This document shows, one piece after another, positions 46,153 through 54,456 of a stretch of DNA of 64,000 bases (the first letter of the stretch is position 1; every line of letters starts with the position of its first letter). The stretch is from Paenibacillus endophyticus (GTDB taxonomy: Bacteria; Bacillota; Bacilli; Paenibacillales; Paenibacillaceae). The stretch is from NCBI RefSeq assembly GCF_014192395.1, contig NZ_JACHXW010000012.1:62001-126000 (forward strand), in the 5' to 3' direction. The position numbers and the translations under genes are program-made. The notes below the pieces were generated by a model. That model saw only the letters and a program-made list of their open reading frames with translations. It did no database searches and was not told the DNA's origin.

Positions 46153-46800
46153 TCAGCCATACAAATACCAAATGCGAATGGCGGCTCTGAAGGTCAATTG
46201 ACCCGGCTCGATGGGGCTTGTGGCGCTTTCCAGCGACATTGCTGACGCCTTGAAGAACACAGGCTCCGCCCCAGACAGCACTACTTCCTCGACTTTGCAT
46301 GGAACGGCGGACAAAGAAACGCCGAGTGCCTGGGCGATAACGGTAGCCTTCGCCTCTGCATCTCGCACAGCAGCAATTAATGCTTCTCGTTTCGCTTTAG
46401 CACCCTCGCTAGTATCAAACTCTATCGAAGTAACAATGTTCGCCCCATTCGCAACGGCCGCATCGATCAGGCGTCCAGCCTCCGTAACATTGTCTAGTGT
46501 CACTTGAAGCAGATGGGTGACTCTGTATCCTCGGAACTCTTGCTTTCCGTCTATATAATCGTATTGAGGCTCCATTAGAAATTGCGTAGTTTTGATGCTC
46601 TCACGGGCAATGCCCGATTGCTCCAGCTCTTCAATAACCGCGGCCACTTTTATTGCATTGTCGGATTGGACCGATATCAGATCTACCCCTTCACTAACGG
46701 TTCCCAGTGTAATCAATGTACGGTCTGGAACTGCTGTAACTACACCTTCCCCCAATACCTCTAATGTAAAATCACATGCATGTTCTTTAAGTTGAGCCAT
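46153..46800 (-). CDS. SIMPL-domain (DUF541) protein
   Basis: 215 residues from the ATG at 46800; AAAGGAGG lies about 11 bases before it, and the upstream ATG at 46827 precedes this site. VLGEGVVTAVPDRTLITLGT is the conserved start of SIMPL domains, and YRVTHLLQVTLDNVTEAGRL is typical of the middle. It has no signal peptide, unlike many periplasmic homologues. Relatives oligomerise and are linked to oxidative stress or signalling, but the function is not established. Confidence 0.88.
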   Translation of the reverse strand: MAQLKEHACDFTLEVLGEGVVTAVPDRTLITLGTVSEGVDLISVQSDNAIKVAAVIEELEQSGIARESIKTTQFLMEPQYDYIDGKQEFRGYRVTHLLQVTLDNVTEAGRLIDAAVANGANIVTSIEFDTSEGAKAKREALIAAVRDAEAKATVIAQALGVSLSAVPCKVEEVVLSGAEPVFFKASAMSLESATSPIEPGQLTFRAAIRIWYLYG

Positions 46801-46899
46801 AGCCTCATTTTCCTCCTTTAACATCATACCTATAACTAAACTATGACCATTTATCGCTTGACATTCAATGTGTCCTTAGCAACATTATCAGTACGGAAG

Positions 46900-46932
46900 A
46901 AGGCCGTCCCTGAATGAACAGGGGACGGCCTA
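46900..46932 (-). terminator. Terminator-like hairpin between two - strand genes
   Basis: AAGGCCGTCCC and GGGGACGGCCT form an 11-base stem. The - strand tail is T-rich (CTTCTTCC) but not a pure T-run. It lies 34 bases beyond the secreted-protein gene. Confidence 0.7.
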
Positions 46933-46965
46933 TGTTTATGTTTAAGCTCGATAACCTATAATAGC

Positions 46966-47352
46966 CTATACAAAAGTAACCTTGACCTCATCCCTGCCGA
47001 TGAGAGCTCCAGAACTATTATAAGCCTCTGCTATAATAACGAAGGTTCCAGCGTGTAACAGCATGAGCTTCGTATAGCTCGATAGCGTATGATGAATGTC
47101 GTATCCGCTTGACGGCACGTCGAGCTTACCTGAATGGTAGGTTAGTGATCCGTATATTCCATTATTCTTCTCTAAAATACGGATTTCGTATTTGTAAGCC
47201 CCGCTGGGCTTCGTAATGCCGATATAATCCGGAACCGCTCCGTAGCTATTCGGATACGGGTTAAACACGTAAACCCCTCCATAAGCGCTCGCTTGGGAAG
47301 CAATACCGAACAGCAAGGTTATAGCAAACACGAGCGAAAATATCTTCTTCAT
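46966..47352 (-). CDS. Small secreted protein of unknown function
   Basis: 128 residues from the ATG at 47352, preceded by GAGGAGGAG. The signal peptide MKKIFSLVFAITLLFGIASQ ends at ASA just before YGG. The mature part is about 105 residues, rich in Tyr, Gly and beta-strand patterns, and without cysteine. It may be a single Ig-like or beta-sandwich domain. No family was recognised. Confidence 0.75.
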   Translation of the reverse strand: MKKIFSLVFAITLLFGIASQASAYGGVYVFNPYPNSYGAVPDYIGITKPSGAYKYEIRILEKNNGIYGSLTYHSGKLDVPSSGYDIHHTLSSYTKLMLLHAGTFVIIAEAYNSSGALIGRDEVKVTFV

Positions 47353-47578
47353 AAATAACTCCTCCTCATAATGGTTTTCGTACCCATTCCGGCCGAAATG
47401 GGTATGTACCTTTGCCGAGAACTCTCTCGATGAATATAACATCATTTATCAGAAGTAACTATATCTAGAATTTATGATTGTATGTCTATTTCTACCGAAA
47501 TCTAATGGCGTACATCCAAGTATTAAGCAAAAAGCAGGTTGCCCACCGCAGGCAATCTCCTTTCTATAAGCTCTATAG

Positions 47579-47845
47579 AGATTCGCCGTTCAGGTCATTT
47601 TCCGGTGGACAAGTTTTATTTCTTTAACATCCGCCGAGACCGAGAAGAGGGGAGTTCCATTTCGGATTCCGAAGATCGGGGAAGTCGTTTACCCTTGGTC
47701 AGAGCGCAAGTATCGACGCGAGCGCGATCCAAGCTGGTGGCAGGTTGCAATACTTGACCTTTCAGTTGATGATTACAGAATGCGGCGATATGGCGACGTC
47801 ACTATCGGATGTGTAGAAACGAAGGCTAGTTCACAAAACGGATGA
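47579..47845 (+). pseudogene. Coding-like frame without a start
   Basis: Between the secreted-protein gene and the sigma gene, a frame open from 47579 to TGA 47843-47845 reads PFRIPKIGEVVYPWSERKYR and DPSWWQVAILDLSVDDYRMR. Composition is protein-like. No start codon with a ribosome site was seen and no family was recognised. It may be the tail of a lost gene. The rest of 47353-47997 shows nothing else. Confidence 0.4.
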
Positions 47846-47997
47846 ATATAAAACAGATAAAAATGAACGAATAGGGTAATGTTGTGAGATATATTTACCG
47901 AATGAGGACATGAACATATTCCGAATTATGTAATCGTGACTTTATTTGCAGCGGATTTCCTACTCGGACCGTCTAATAAGGTGAAGGTGGTGATCAC

Positions 47998-48552
47998 GTG
48001 AAGCCGACCGGCAGTCGACATAAAAATGATTTTTCGAAAGACCCCACGCAAGCACTGGAGCAACTCATGAACGAATTCGGCACGATCGTCATTAGGACCG
48101 CGTTTTTCTATACCGGGGATGCTCATCTTGCCGAGGATATTAGCCAGGAGGTATTCTTACGCGCGTACCGAAAGTGGCACACCTTCCGCGGCGACAGTAC
48201 CGTCAAGACGTGGCTGACGACGATCACAGTCAACATATGCCGCGACAAAATGAGCGTTCGCATGTTCACGGAACAGCCGACCGAGCCAGGCAAGTTGGAG
48301 CTTGGCCGAACGATCAGCGTGGAAGATGAGGCGCTTGAACGGCTAAAGAAGAGCGAAGTGCTGCAGCATGTGCTGCGCCTACCGTTACCGTATCAGGAAG
48401 TGTTGTACTTGTATTACTACGCGGACCTGAGCACCCGGGAGATATCAGAAGCCATTAGCACGCCGGAAGGAACAGTACGCAACAAACTTCATCGGGCGCG
48501 TGAAATGCTCGCCCGAGAGATCGGCAAGGAGGGAATCATTCATGACGGATAG
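47998..48552 (+). CDS. ECF-type RNA polymerase sigma factor
   Basis: 184 residues from a GTG at 47998, after AAGGTGGTG. Region 2 carries LAEDISQEVFLRAYRKWHTF, and region 4 carries LPLPYQEVLYLYYYADLSTR with a helix-turn-helix ending in GTVRNKLHRAREML. It is coupled to the anti-sigma gene by an 11-base overlap. It probably answers an envelope or antibiotic stress and transcribes its own operon. No typical ECF promoter was identified with confidence. Confidence 0.94.
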   Translation: MKPTGSRHKNDFSKDPTQALEQLMNEFGTIVIRTAFFYTGDAHLAEDISQEVFLRAYRKWHTFRGDSTVKTWLTTITVNICRDKMSVRMFTEQPTEPGKLELGRTISVEDEALERLKKSEVLQHVLRLPLPYQEVLYLYYYADLSTREISEAISTPEGTVRNKLHRAREMLAREIGKEGIIHDG

Positions 48553-49240
48553 AGATCATGAACTGCATCTACAGTTTAGAAAGGAGTCTGATGAAATGTT
48601 ATTTTCGAGTATGGAGATGAGTGAGCATCTAAAGCGGAAGATTCGTCAAGAAGCGGCCGCTGAGAAGGCAGGGCGTAAATGGAAACTTGCGAAATCATGG
48701 AAGGTGGCGGCGGTGGGATTGGCAGCAGCGGTTTCAATCGTTGTGGCCATCCCGCTGTTAGGTACACCGAGTGCACCGGCGCCTGTGGATAGTACGACGG
48801 AGAATGTGTCTCCGTCACAGACACAGACTAATGGAGGTATCACCGGTTCGGATCTGACAAAATTGACGACATTGTCGCTGGGTTCGGTCGAAGAAGCAAA
48901 GGCGTCTTTCGGAGAAGGCCTGCTGCTGCCGTCCTTTGTACCGAACGGGTACACTTTAACCGAAATGGCAGCGGTGGGGATGCCAGGTCAACCAGTTAGA
49001 GATATCATCGTTACGTATGCGTCGGGCGAACATACGGTGACGTTCTCGGTCAGCCGCATGGCATCCGTCTATCCGGCAGAGTTATTTACGAAGACGAAAG
49101 TGGGCGATGTGGACGGATTCGTATTCGAACAACCGGGCATGACTGAATTGTTCTGGACGATGGAAAATGTCCATTTTGGCGTAACCGGGCCAATCTCAGG
49201 AGATGTAGCGATGAAGATGGCGTTGTCGGCAACGCTTTAA
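48542..49240 (+). CDS. Membrane-bound anti-sigma factor (DUF4367-like)
   Basis: 232 residues from the ATG at 48542, with GGAGGG eight bases before it. The first 60 residues form a cytoplasmic sigma-binding helix bundle (MSEHLKRKIRQEAAAEKAGR). A single membrane helix (about 58-78) follows. The external part has a Pro/Thr/Ser linker and a C-terminal domain with FGEGLLLPSFVPNGYTLTEM, typical of DUF4367. No zinc-binding ZAS motif is seen. Signal release probably needs proteolysis, the common mode for this class. Confidence 0.88.
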   Translation: MTDRDHELHLQFRKESDEMLFSSMEMSEHLKRKIRQEAAAEKAGRKWKLAKSWKVAAVGLAAAVSIVVAIPLLGTPSAPAPVDSTTENVSPSQTQTNGGITGSDLTKLTTLSLGSVEEAKASFGEGLLLPSFVPNGYTLTEMAAVGMPGQPVRDIIVTYASGEHTVTFSVSRMASVYPAELFTKTKVGDVDGFVFEQPGMTELFWTMENVHFGVTGPISGDVAMKMALSATL

Positions 49241-49255
49241 GTGATAAGAGCTTTT

Positions 49256-49304
49256 ACCTCGAAGAAGCAGATGCCGTCAATGATGGCATCTGCTTCTTCG
49301 AGGT
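49256..49304 (+). terminator. Perfect 20-base-pair hairpin after the anti-sigma gene
   Basis: ACCTCGAAGAAGCAGATGCC and its exact complement at 49285-49304 enclose a nine-base loop. Only a weak T-rich tail follows. Termination is the simplest role; a stable RNA end is an alternative. Confidence 0.8.
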
Positions 49305-49405
49305 AGTCCTTACATCTATGATGTCTAGAGGCACAATTTCACCTGTTAATTGAATAAGAACTTGCGTAACCAGGCTTTTTATTGAATAGCATGATTAATA
49401 CTTAA

Positions 49406-49504
49406 GAAATCACCGAACCTGAAAAAGCAATGATCGATATTCTTGAGAGAATGCATGAAGGCTCTAGAATTATGGGATCATTCGACCATAAAAATAAAGC
49501 TTGA
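49406..49504 (+). pseudogene. Short coding-like remnant before galE
   Basis: 32 codons read EITEPEKAMIDILERMHEGS and end at TGA 49502-49504. There is no ribosome site before the only ATG. Family unknown. The rest of the 49305-49567 gap holds nothing but the galE ribosome site. Confidence 0.3.
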
Positions 49505-49567
49505 ACGTGACGTAACGTAACCTTGTATAATCAAAACAACGAAGAGATGAAATGGAGGATTTAGTAA

Positions 49568-50590
49568 ATGGCAATATTGGTTTGTGGGGGAGCCGGCTAT
49601 ATTGGGAGCCATGTAGTTGCCGCTCTTATTGAACAGCATGAGGAAATCGTTGTTATAGACCGAATGGCCGTGGGAAGGCAGTATGCTGTATTAGGTGGTA
49701 AACTGTATAATGGCGATTTGAATGATCGGGTAATGTTGGACAAGATCTTTAAGGAAAATGAAATCGAAGCCGTCATCCATTTGTCGGCCAGCTCACTTGT
49801 TGGGGAGAGCATGACGCAGCCGTTAGAGTACTATCGAAATAATGTGGAAGGAACATTGCGTTTGCTAGAGGCTATGCACAAGCACTGCGTGGATAACATC
49901 GTGTTCTCTTCTACAGCCGCAGTTTATGGAGATCCGGAACGAATCCCGATTCGCGAGGATGACCGGAAAATCCCGAGGAATACATATGGAGAAACCAAAC
50001 TAGCGATAGAACGGATGCTGCATTGGGTGGAACAGGCACACGGGATCAAATACGTGATTTTGAGATATTTTAATGTAGCCGGAGCTCATGACAACGGGTT
50101 AATCGGCGAGGATCACGACCCGGAAACTCATCTTATCCCTTTGGCTATCCAGGCTGCATTAGGACAAAGAGAAAATATAATGATATTTGGAGATGACTAC
50201 TCTACGAAAGACGGAAGCTGTATAAGGGACTATGTTCATGTCATGGATGTTGCCGAAGCGCATCTTCTGGCCGTGAACAGCTTGAGGAACGGTGGGAGAA
50301 GCGGTGTCTATAATCTCGGCAACAGTGAGGGATTTACAGTAAAAGAAGTGATTGAAACCGTCAAGAAGGTGACCGGGCTGGCATTTCCAGTGCAGATTGC
50401 TTCCAGACGCCAAGGCGATCCAGCTGTATTGATCGCATCGCCTGAACTCATCAAGGATGAGCTGAACTGGTCCCCAAAGAGAAGCAGCTTGGAAAAGATG
50501 GTCGCAAGCGCCTGGGAGTGGCATCGTACCCATCCAAACGGATACGCTAAAGGCAATGAAGAAACTTGGCAGAAGGAGTCGCAATCTTGA
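49568..50590 (+). CDS. galE: UDP-glucose 4-epimerase
   Basis: 340 residues, full length. The NAD site is VCGGAGYIGSHVVAAL. The active site has STAAVYGDPERIP and the Tyr-x-x-x-Lys motif in NTYGETKLAIE. FGDDYSTKDGSCIRDYVHVM is the substrate-binding signature of GalE. It interconverts UDP-glucose and UDP-galactose for polysaccharide synthesis or galactose use. It overlaps the next gene by four bases. Confidence 0.94.
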   Translation: MAILVCGGAGYIGSHVVAALIEQHEEIVVIDRMAVGRQYAVLGGKLYNGDLNDRVMLDKIFKENEIEAVIHLSASSLVGESMTQPLEYYRNNVEGTLRLLEAMHKHCVDNIVFSSTAAVYGDPERIPIREDDRKIPRNTYGETKLAIERMLHWVEQAHGIKYVILRYFNVAGAHDNGLIGEDHDPETHLIPLAIQAALGQRENIMIFGDDYSTKDGSCIRDYVHVMDVAEAHLLAVNSLRNGGRSGVYNLGNSEGFTVKEVIETVKKVTGLAFPVQIASRRQGDPAVLIASPELIKDELNWSPKRSSLEKMVASAWEWHRTHPNGYAKGNEETWQKESQS

Positions 50591-51795
50591 AGCGGAGAGA
50601 CAAGGAGTATTTAACAACCGGACAGATCGCAAAACGGACAGGAATGACAATTAGAACGTTGAGGTATTATGACCAGATCGGATTACTAAAGCCATCGCAA
50701 TATAATCATGCTTCTGTCCGTTTGTACAGTAAAGAAGACTTAGTTCGGCTACAAAAAATTCATACTCTAAAATATATCGGTCTGACTCTTGCCGACATCA
50801 AGCAAATTATCTATGAAGGCTCACTTCCTGAGCAAGACTTAAAGAACTCCCTAATGGTGCAAAAGGAAGTGATTCGACAGAAAATTGTCCACATGCAATA
50901 TGTATCCAAAGCGATAGATGAAGCATTGGATCTGCTCCGGGAACATCCAACAGAAACGGATTGGGATAGTTTGTCGGATATTATTCAGACGATTCATACC
51001 GAAAAAAATTGGGGTGAGCAGTACCGTAATGCGCTCCGTCTGCAGGCAAGAATCCGGCTCTACGACCGATTCAGCGCCAATAAAATCGGATGGCACCGGT
51101 GGTTCTTCGATCAATTGGGTTCAGCTTCGGATCTTAAAATATTGGAACTTGGCTGCGGAGATGCCGCCTTGTGGAGCCGAAATATAGACAGGGTTCCGCC
51201 ATCATGGAGCATCACGCTTATCGACATATCACCGGGCATGCTGGAAGCCGCTCGAACCAATGTAAATGATCAAAGAAACCAGTTTGCTTTTCTGATGGCT
51301 GATGCGCAAGCGATTCCGTTCCAAGACAGCGAGTTCGATGTAATCATTGCGAATCACATGCTATATCACGTGCTGGATATCGGGCAAGCTCTTTCAGAGT
51401 GCCATAGGGTGCTTAAACATGACGGTCAACTCTATACGTCTACCATGAGCAAGAGCCATCTTCAGGAAATGGAGCAGCTCGCAAGAGCATTCGATCCCGA
51501 TATGCGAGTGCTGGACAATGTCATGGAGCGGTTTCATTTTGATAATGGAGCAAACATACTGGCGTCCCAATTCACAGACATGGAGTTGATCCGGTATGAA
51601 GATTGTATGCAGGTGGACGAAGCGGAACCGCTTATTCAATATATGACTTCTACGCCAATGAACGCTAGGTTTTATCTAACAGGAGATAAATTAGAAGCCT
51701 TCAGATCATATTTGAATGAGAAAATTCAGGAAGGTAACGGAAGCATCTATATTACAATGGATTCCGGCTTTTTTCTATCCAGAAAAAGGAGCTAG
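50587..51795 (+). CDS. MerR regulator fused to a SAM-dependent methyltransferase
   Basis: 402 residues from a TTG at 50587, which overlaps the galE stop (TTGA) and has AAGGAG seven bases before it. Residues 1-75 are a MerR DNA-binding domain (TTGQIAKRTGMTIRTLRYYD). A coiled-coil dimerisation part follows to about 140. Residues about 150-400 are a class I methyltransferase with motif I LKILELGCGDAALW and ANHMLYHV. Such fusions let an enzymatic domain serve as a sensor or effector. Targets and methyl acceptor are unknown. It is co-transcribed with galE and probably the NudK fusion. Confidence 0.92.
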   Translation: MKRRDKEYLTTGQIAKRTGMTIRTLRYYDQIGLLKPSQYNHASVRLYSKEDLVRLQKIHTLKYIGLTLADIKQIIYEGSLPEQDLKNSLMVQKEVIRQKIVHMQYVSKAIDEALDLLREHPTETDWDSLSDIIQTIHTEKNWGEQYRNALRLQARIRLYDRFSANKIGWHRWFFDQLGSASDLKILELGCGDAALWSRNIDRVPPSWSITLIDISPGMLEAARTNVNDQRNQFAFLMADAQAIPFQDSEFDVIIANHMLYHVLDIGQALSECHRVLKHDGQLYTSTMSKSHLQEMEQLARAFDPDMRVLDNVMERFHFDNGANILASQFTDMELIRYEDCMQVDEAEPLIQYMTSTPMNARFYLTGDKLEAFRSYLNEKIQEGNGSIYITMDSGFFLSRKRS

Positions 51796-51845
51796 TCTGA
51801 ATGATACGGTTGCTAGTTAAGCGCACATGTTGAGGAGGATTTTCC

Positions 51846-52826
51846 ATGAACATATCCATAAATCCAAGAGTAGAAATAAAAGCTGAAACGGTATTATCTG
51901 CTAATTGGTATCAGCTAAAGAAAATGACCTTTGCCTATCAAACTAACAACGGCACTTGGGAAATCCAAGAAAGAGAGGTTTATGACCGTGGCAACGGGGC
52001 AGTCATTCTTCTTTACAATCAGGAAAAACAATCCGTAATTCTCACCCGTCAGTTCCGAATGCCTACATATGTCAACAGCAACGACACGGGGATGCTTATC
52101 GAAGCGTGCGCGGGCTTGCTCGATTCGGAGAGTCCTGAAGATTGTATTCGCAGAGAGACAGAGGAGGAAACAGGCTACAGGATAACAAACATGAAAAAGA
52201 TCAGTGAAGCCTATATGTCTCCTGGTTCGGTGACGGAGCTGCTGCACTTTTTTACGGCGGAATATGATTCCCGCATGCAGGTGAATGAAGGCGGAGGAGT
52301 TACGGAAGAACAGGAACATATCGAGGTACTGGAGCTTTCTTTTGCAGACGCACTGGAGATGATCAGACAAGGTGAAATTAGGGACGCCAAAACGATTATG
52401 CTACTGCAATACGCGCAAATACACAGGCTTCTTCAACTGGAACGAAAAGCCGAGCATATATTAATTGCCGGACCCTATCGGTCTAATACGGGCGATGATC
52501 CGATGCTTATTGAAAAAAATGTCCAGCTTATGAATGAAGCTGCACTCCAGGTTTATGAGATGGGGCATATGCCGGTTCTTGGGGAGTGGTATGCACTTCC
52601 ATTGATGGAAACTGCCGGCTCCCGCACAACCGGAGATGAAGTGTTTAACAAAATCTTTCACCCGTCAGCGGTGAGACTTCTGTCTCATTGCGATGCTGTT
52701 TTGCGAGTCGGAGGACCATCGGCAGGAGCTGATGAAATGGTACGAGTGGCTAAGGAAAAAGGGAAAATCGTGTACCGGCGTTTCGATGAGATTCCGGTAA
52801 TCCTTTCAGGCAGCGAAGCAAAATAA
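51846..52826 (+). CDS. NudK-like GDP-mannose pyrophosphatase fused to a deoxyribosyltransferase-like domain
   Basis: 326 residues. Residues 1-200 match NudK closely in pattern: REVYDRGNGAVILLYNQEKQ, the Nudix box in ACAGLLDSESPEDCIRRETE followed by EETGY, and YMSPGSVTELLHFFTAEY. NudK hydrolyses GDP-mannose and related nucleotide sugars. Residues about 206-326 are a second domain with HILIAGPYRSNTGDDP and GWALP-like GEWYALPLMETAG, resembling DUF4406/nucleoside 2-deoxyribosyltransferase folds. The fusion is unusual. It is close to galE and the MerR-methyltransferase gene, all on one strand. Confidence 0.88.
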   Translation: MNISINPRVEIKAETVLSANWYQLKKMTFAYQTNNGTWEIQEREVYDRGNGAVILLYNQEKQSVILTRQFRMPTYVNSNDTGMLIEACAGLLDSESPEDCIRRETEEETGYRITNMKKISEAYMSPGSVTELLHFFTAEYDSRMQVNEGGGVTEEQEHIEVLELSFADALEMIRQGEIRDAKTIMLLQYAQIHRLLQLERKAEHILIAGPYRSNTGDDPMLIEKNVQLMNEAALQVYEMGHMPVLGEWYALPLMETAGSRTTGDEVFNKIFHPSAVRLLSHCDAVLRVGGPSAGADEMVRVAKEKGKIVYRRFDEIPVILSGSEAK

Positions 52827-52976
52827 AATTTCTTCACCGTAATGCAAATAGGTTGAATAGAAAGGCAAGTATAACCCTCAATTCACCCTTTTGCTATTGC
52901 GATCTAACTTCTTGCAGTTATAATCCACTTCAAAGATATCATCATTTTTGTACTGCTAAATAGTTGAATAGCCAAA

Positions 52977-53028
52977 CGTAATAAAGCTGCCGGCGCACCA
53001 TCGGTAGCTTTATTACGTTAATGGCAGC
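52977..53028. repeat. Hairpin repeat, copy A
   Basis: CGTAATAAAGCTGCCGG and CGGTAGCTTTATTACG form a stem around GCGCACCAT, followed by TTAATGGCAG. The GCTGCCGG core plus GTTAAyGGCAG tail recur at 57.9 and 58.6 kb. It may also act as a terminator for the NudK fusion gene. Confidence 0.65.
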
Positions 53029-53070
53029 ATTCCTATTATGAAGAATTACAAGATTTGAGAAACAAAAAGA

Positions 53071-53342
53071 CTCCTTGGTATGATGTTGATGGGTCCACGA
53101 TGCTGGCCAGCGACCGGATCCAAAAACAAACCAAGGAGACTACAAGATGCTTTCTACTCAAAATGAACGAATTAATCAAATCACTTCTACCTTAATTGTC
53201 GGTGTCGACATTGCAAAATTCAAACATGTAGCCCGAGCGCAAAACTACCGCGGGGTCGAGCTCGGAAGGCCAATTACGTTTGAGAATAACCGAGAAGGCT
53301 TTGAATTGTTCGTTAATTTGAAAGGGCATCATTACGGGATCT
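53071..53342 (+). mobile_element. IS110-family stub
   Basis: A leader with inverted CTCCTTGGT/ACCAAGGAG (53071-53138) precedes an ATG at 53147. It reads 65 residues beginning MLSTQNERINQ with TLIVGVDIAKFKHVARAQNY, the first catalytic Asp region of the DEDD/RuvC-like IS110 transposase. The frame ends at 53342 after FELFVN. About 330 residues are missing. The stub overlaps the 3' end of the AraC gene on the other strand. Confidence 0.85.
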
Positions 53343-54224
53343 GAGATAATGAACTGGTGAGAGTCCAAACAATCTCTTATACTCACGACTGAATTGAGTC
53401 GAACTTTGGTAGCCCATTTGCAATGCCGTTTCGGTTACATTTGCACCGTCAAGTAGAAGCCTTCGCGCTTCTTGAAGACGAAGTTGTTTTTGATATTGTA
53501 AAGGGCTTTTACCGGTAACTTCTTTAAATTTGTAATGAAGACTGGAAACACTCATACTCCCAAGTTTAGCCAGTTCTTTAATGTTAATGGTACAATTAAA
53601 GTTTTGGGTAACCCAGTCAACTACCTTACTTATCTGGGAAGCTTCCTGATGCCATAACATGCTGAAGTAAAAAGCGGCACCTTCTTCACAGGCTAGCAGC
53701 CAGTAGATAATTTCTCTTTTTACTGCTGGTGCGAGGTACTTTGCGGCTTTGGGGTTTTGCAAGAGTTTGAGCAATTTTTCAAAACCTTCCACAACCTCAA
53801 GGGTTGTTTTGCCAACAAAAATGCCTTGATGCGGTTCAGATTTTGGTTGGAGCTTCAGGTCGGCTTCAGTTGCTACAGCGGCGACTTCTCCAGGTGTCAA
53901 TTCAATCCGAAGCGCCATATATGGAGCATCAGATGAGGCTTCTACCACCTGGCCTGTAACTGGAAAACTTACACTTGTTGCAAGAAAATTCCCCGGTTTA
54001 TATTCAATAGTATCTTCTCCAATCTGCATGTGCGTTTTCCCTTGCACAATAATGCAGAGAGACGGTTTTAATGGACCTTTTTTTGCAACTGTAGGACTTT
54101 TTTCGGTTAAGATTTGAAAGAAGGGAATTTCTGTCTGAAATCTACTTGTACGTAAAGGTAATTTTAGAATTACATTCAATAAGCGGTACAGGACCTCATG
54201 TACATTATCCTGATTGTTGTCCAT
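53313..54224 (-). CDS. AraC-family regulator with AraC_N (PF06719-type) domain
   Basis: 303 residues. The N-terminal cupin-like half contains GPLKPSLCIIVQGKTHMQIG and EYKPGNFLATSVSFPVTGQV, typical of this family. The C-terminal AraC domain has IKELAKLGSMSVSSLHYKFK and ALQMGYQSSTQFSREYKRLF. Members commonly control neighbouring oxidoreductases. The divergent aldo/keto reductase is the likely target. The last few codons may have been altered by the abutting IS110 stub. Confidence 0.9.
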   Translation of the reverse strand: MDNNQDNVHEVLYRLLNVILKLPLRTSRFQTEIPFFQILTEKSPTVAKKGPLKPSLCIIVQGKTHMQIGEDTIEYKPGNFLATSVSFPVTGQVVEASSDAPYMALRIELTPGEVAAVATEADLKLQPKSEPHQGIFVGKTTLEVVEGFEKLLKLLQNPKAAKYLAPAVKREIIYWLLACEEGAAFYFSMLWHQEASQISKVVDWVTQNFNCTINIKELAKLGSMSVSSLHYKFKEVTGKSPLQYQKQLRLQEARRLLLDGANVTETALQMGYQSSTQFSREYKRLFGLSPVHYLRSRNDALSN

Positions 54225-54456
54225 GGTATTATATCCCCTCTTAATAACAAAAGGTTTTCTTAATATGCATTAGAACACGTCGTACATAAGAAAACAACTC
54301 CATTTGGAGGATTAGGCAGACATTCAATACGATTGAACTTTCTATAAAAAAGAAAGAGGCACATAATAACGGATGTAGCGGACAGTTACGAGCTGGTTGC
54401 AAAGCGAGCATGATTATCATGCTATAAAATGCCCAATATTAAGGAGGATATACAGA

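Noticed and set aside
47539..47757. 72-codon + strand frame starting MPTAGNLL
   Set aside because: The neighbouring frame (47579-47845) is more protein-like in composition, and this one has no ribosome site.
49256..49304. 20-bp hairpin considered as a small regulatory RNA
   Set aside because: No separate promoter was visible and the position right after an operon is best explained as a transcript end.
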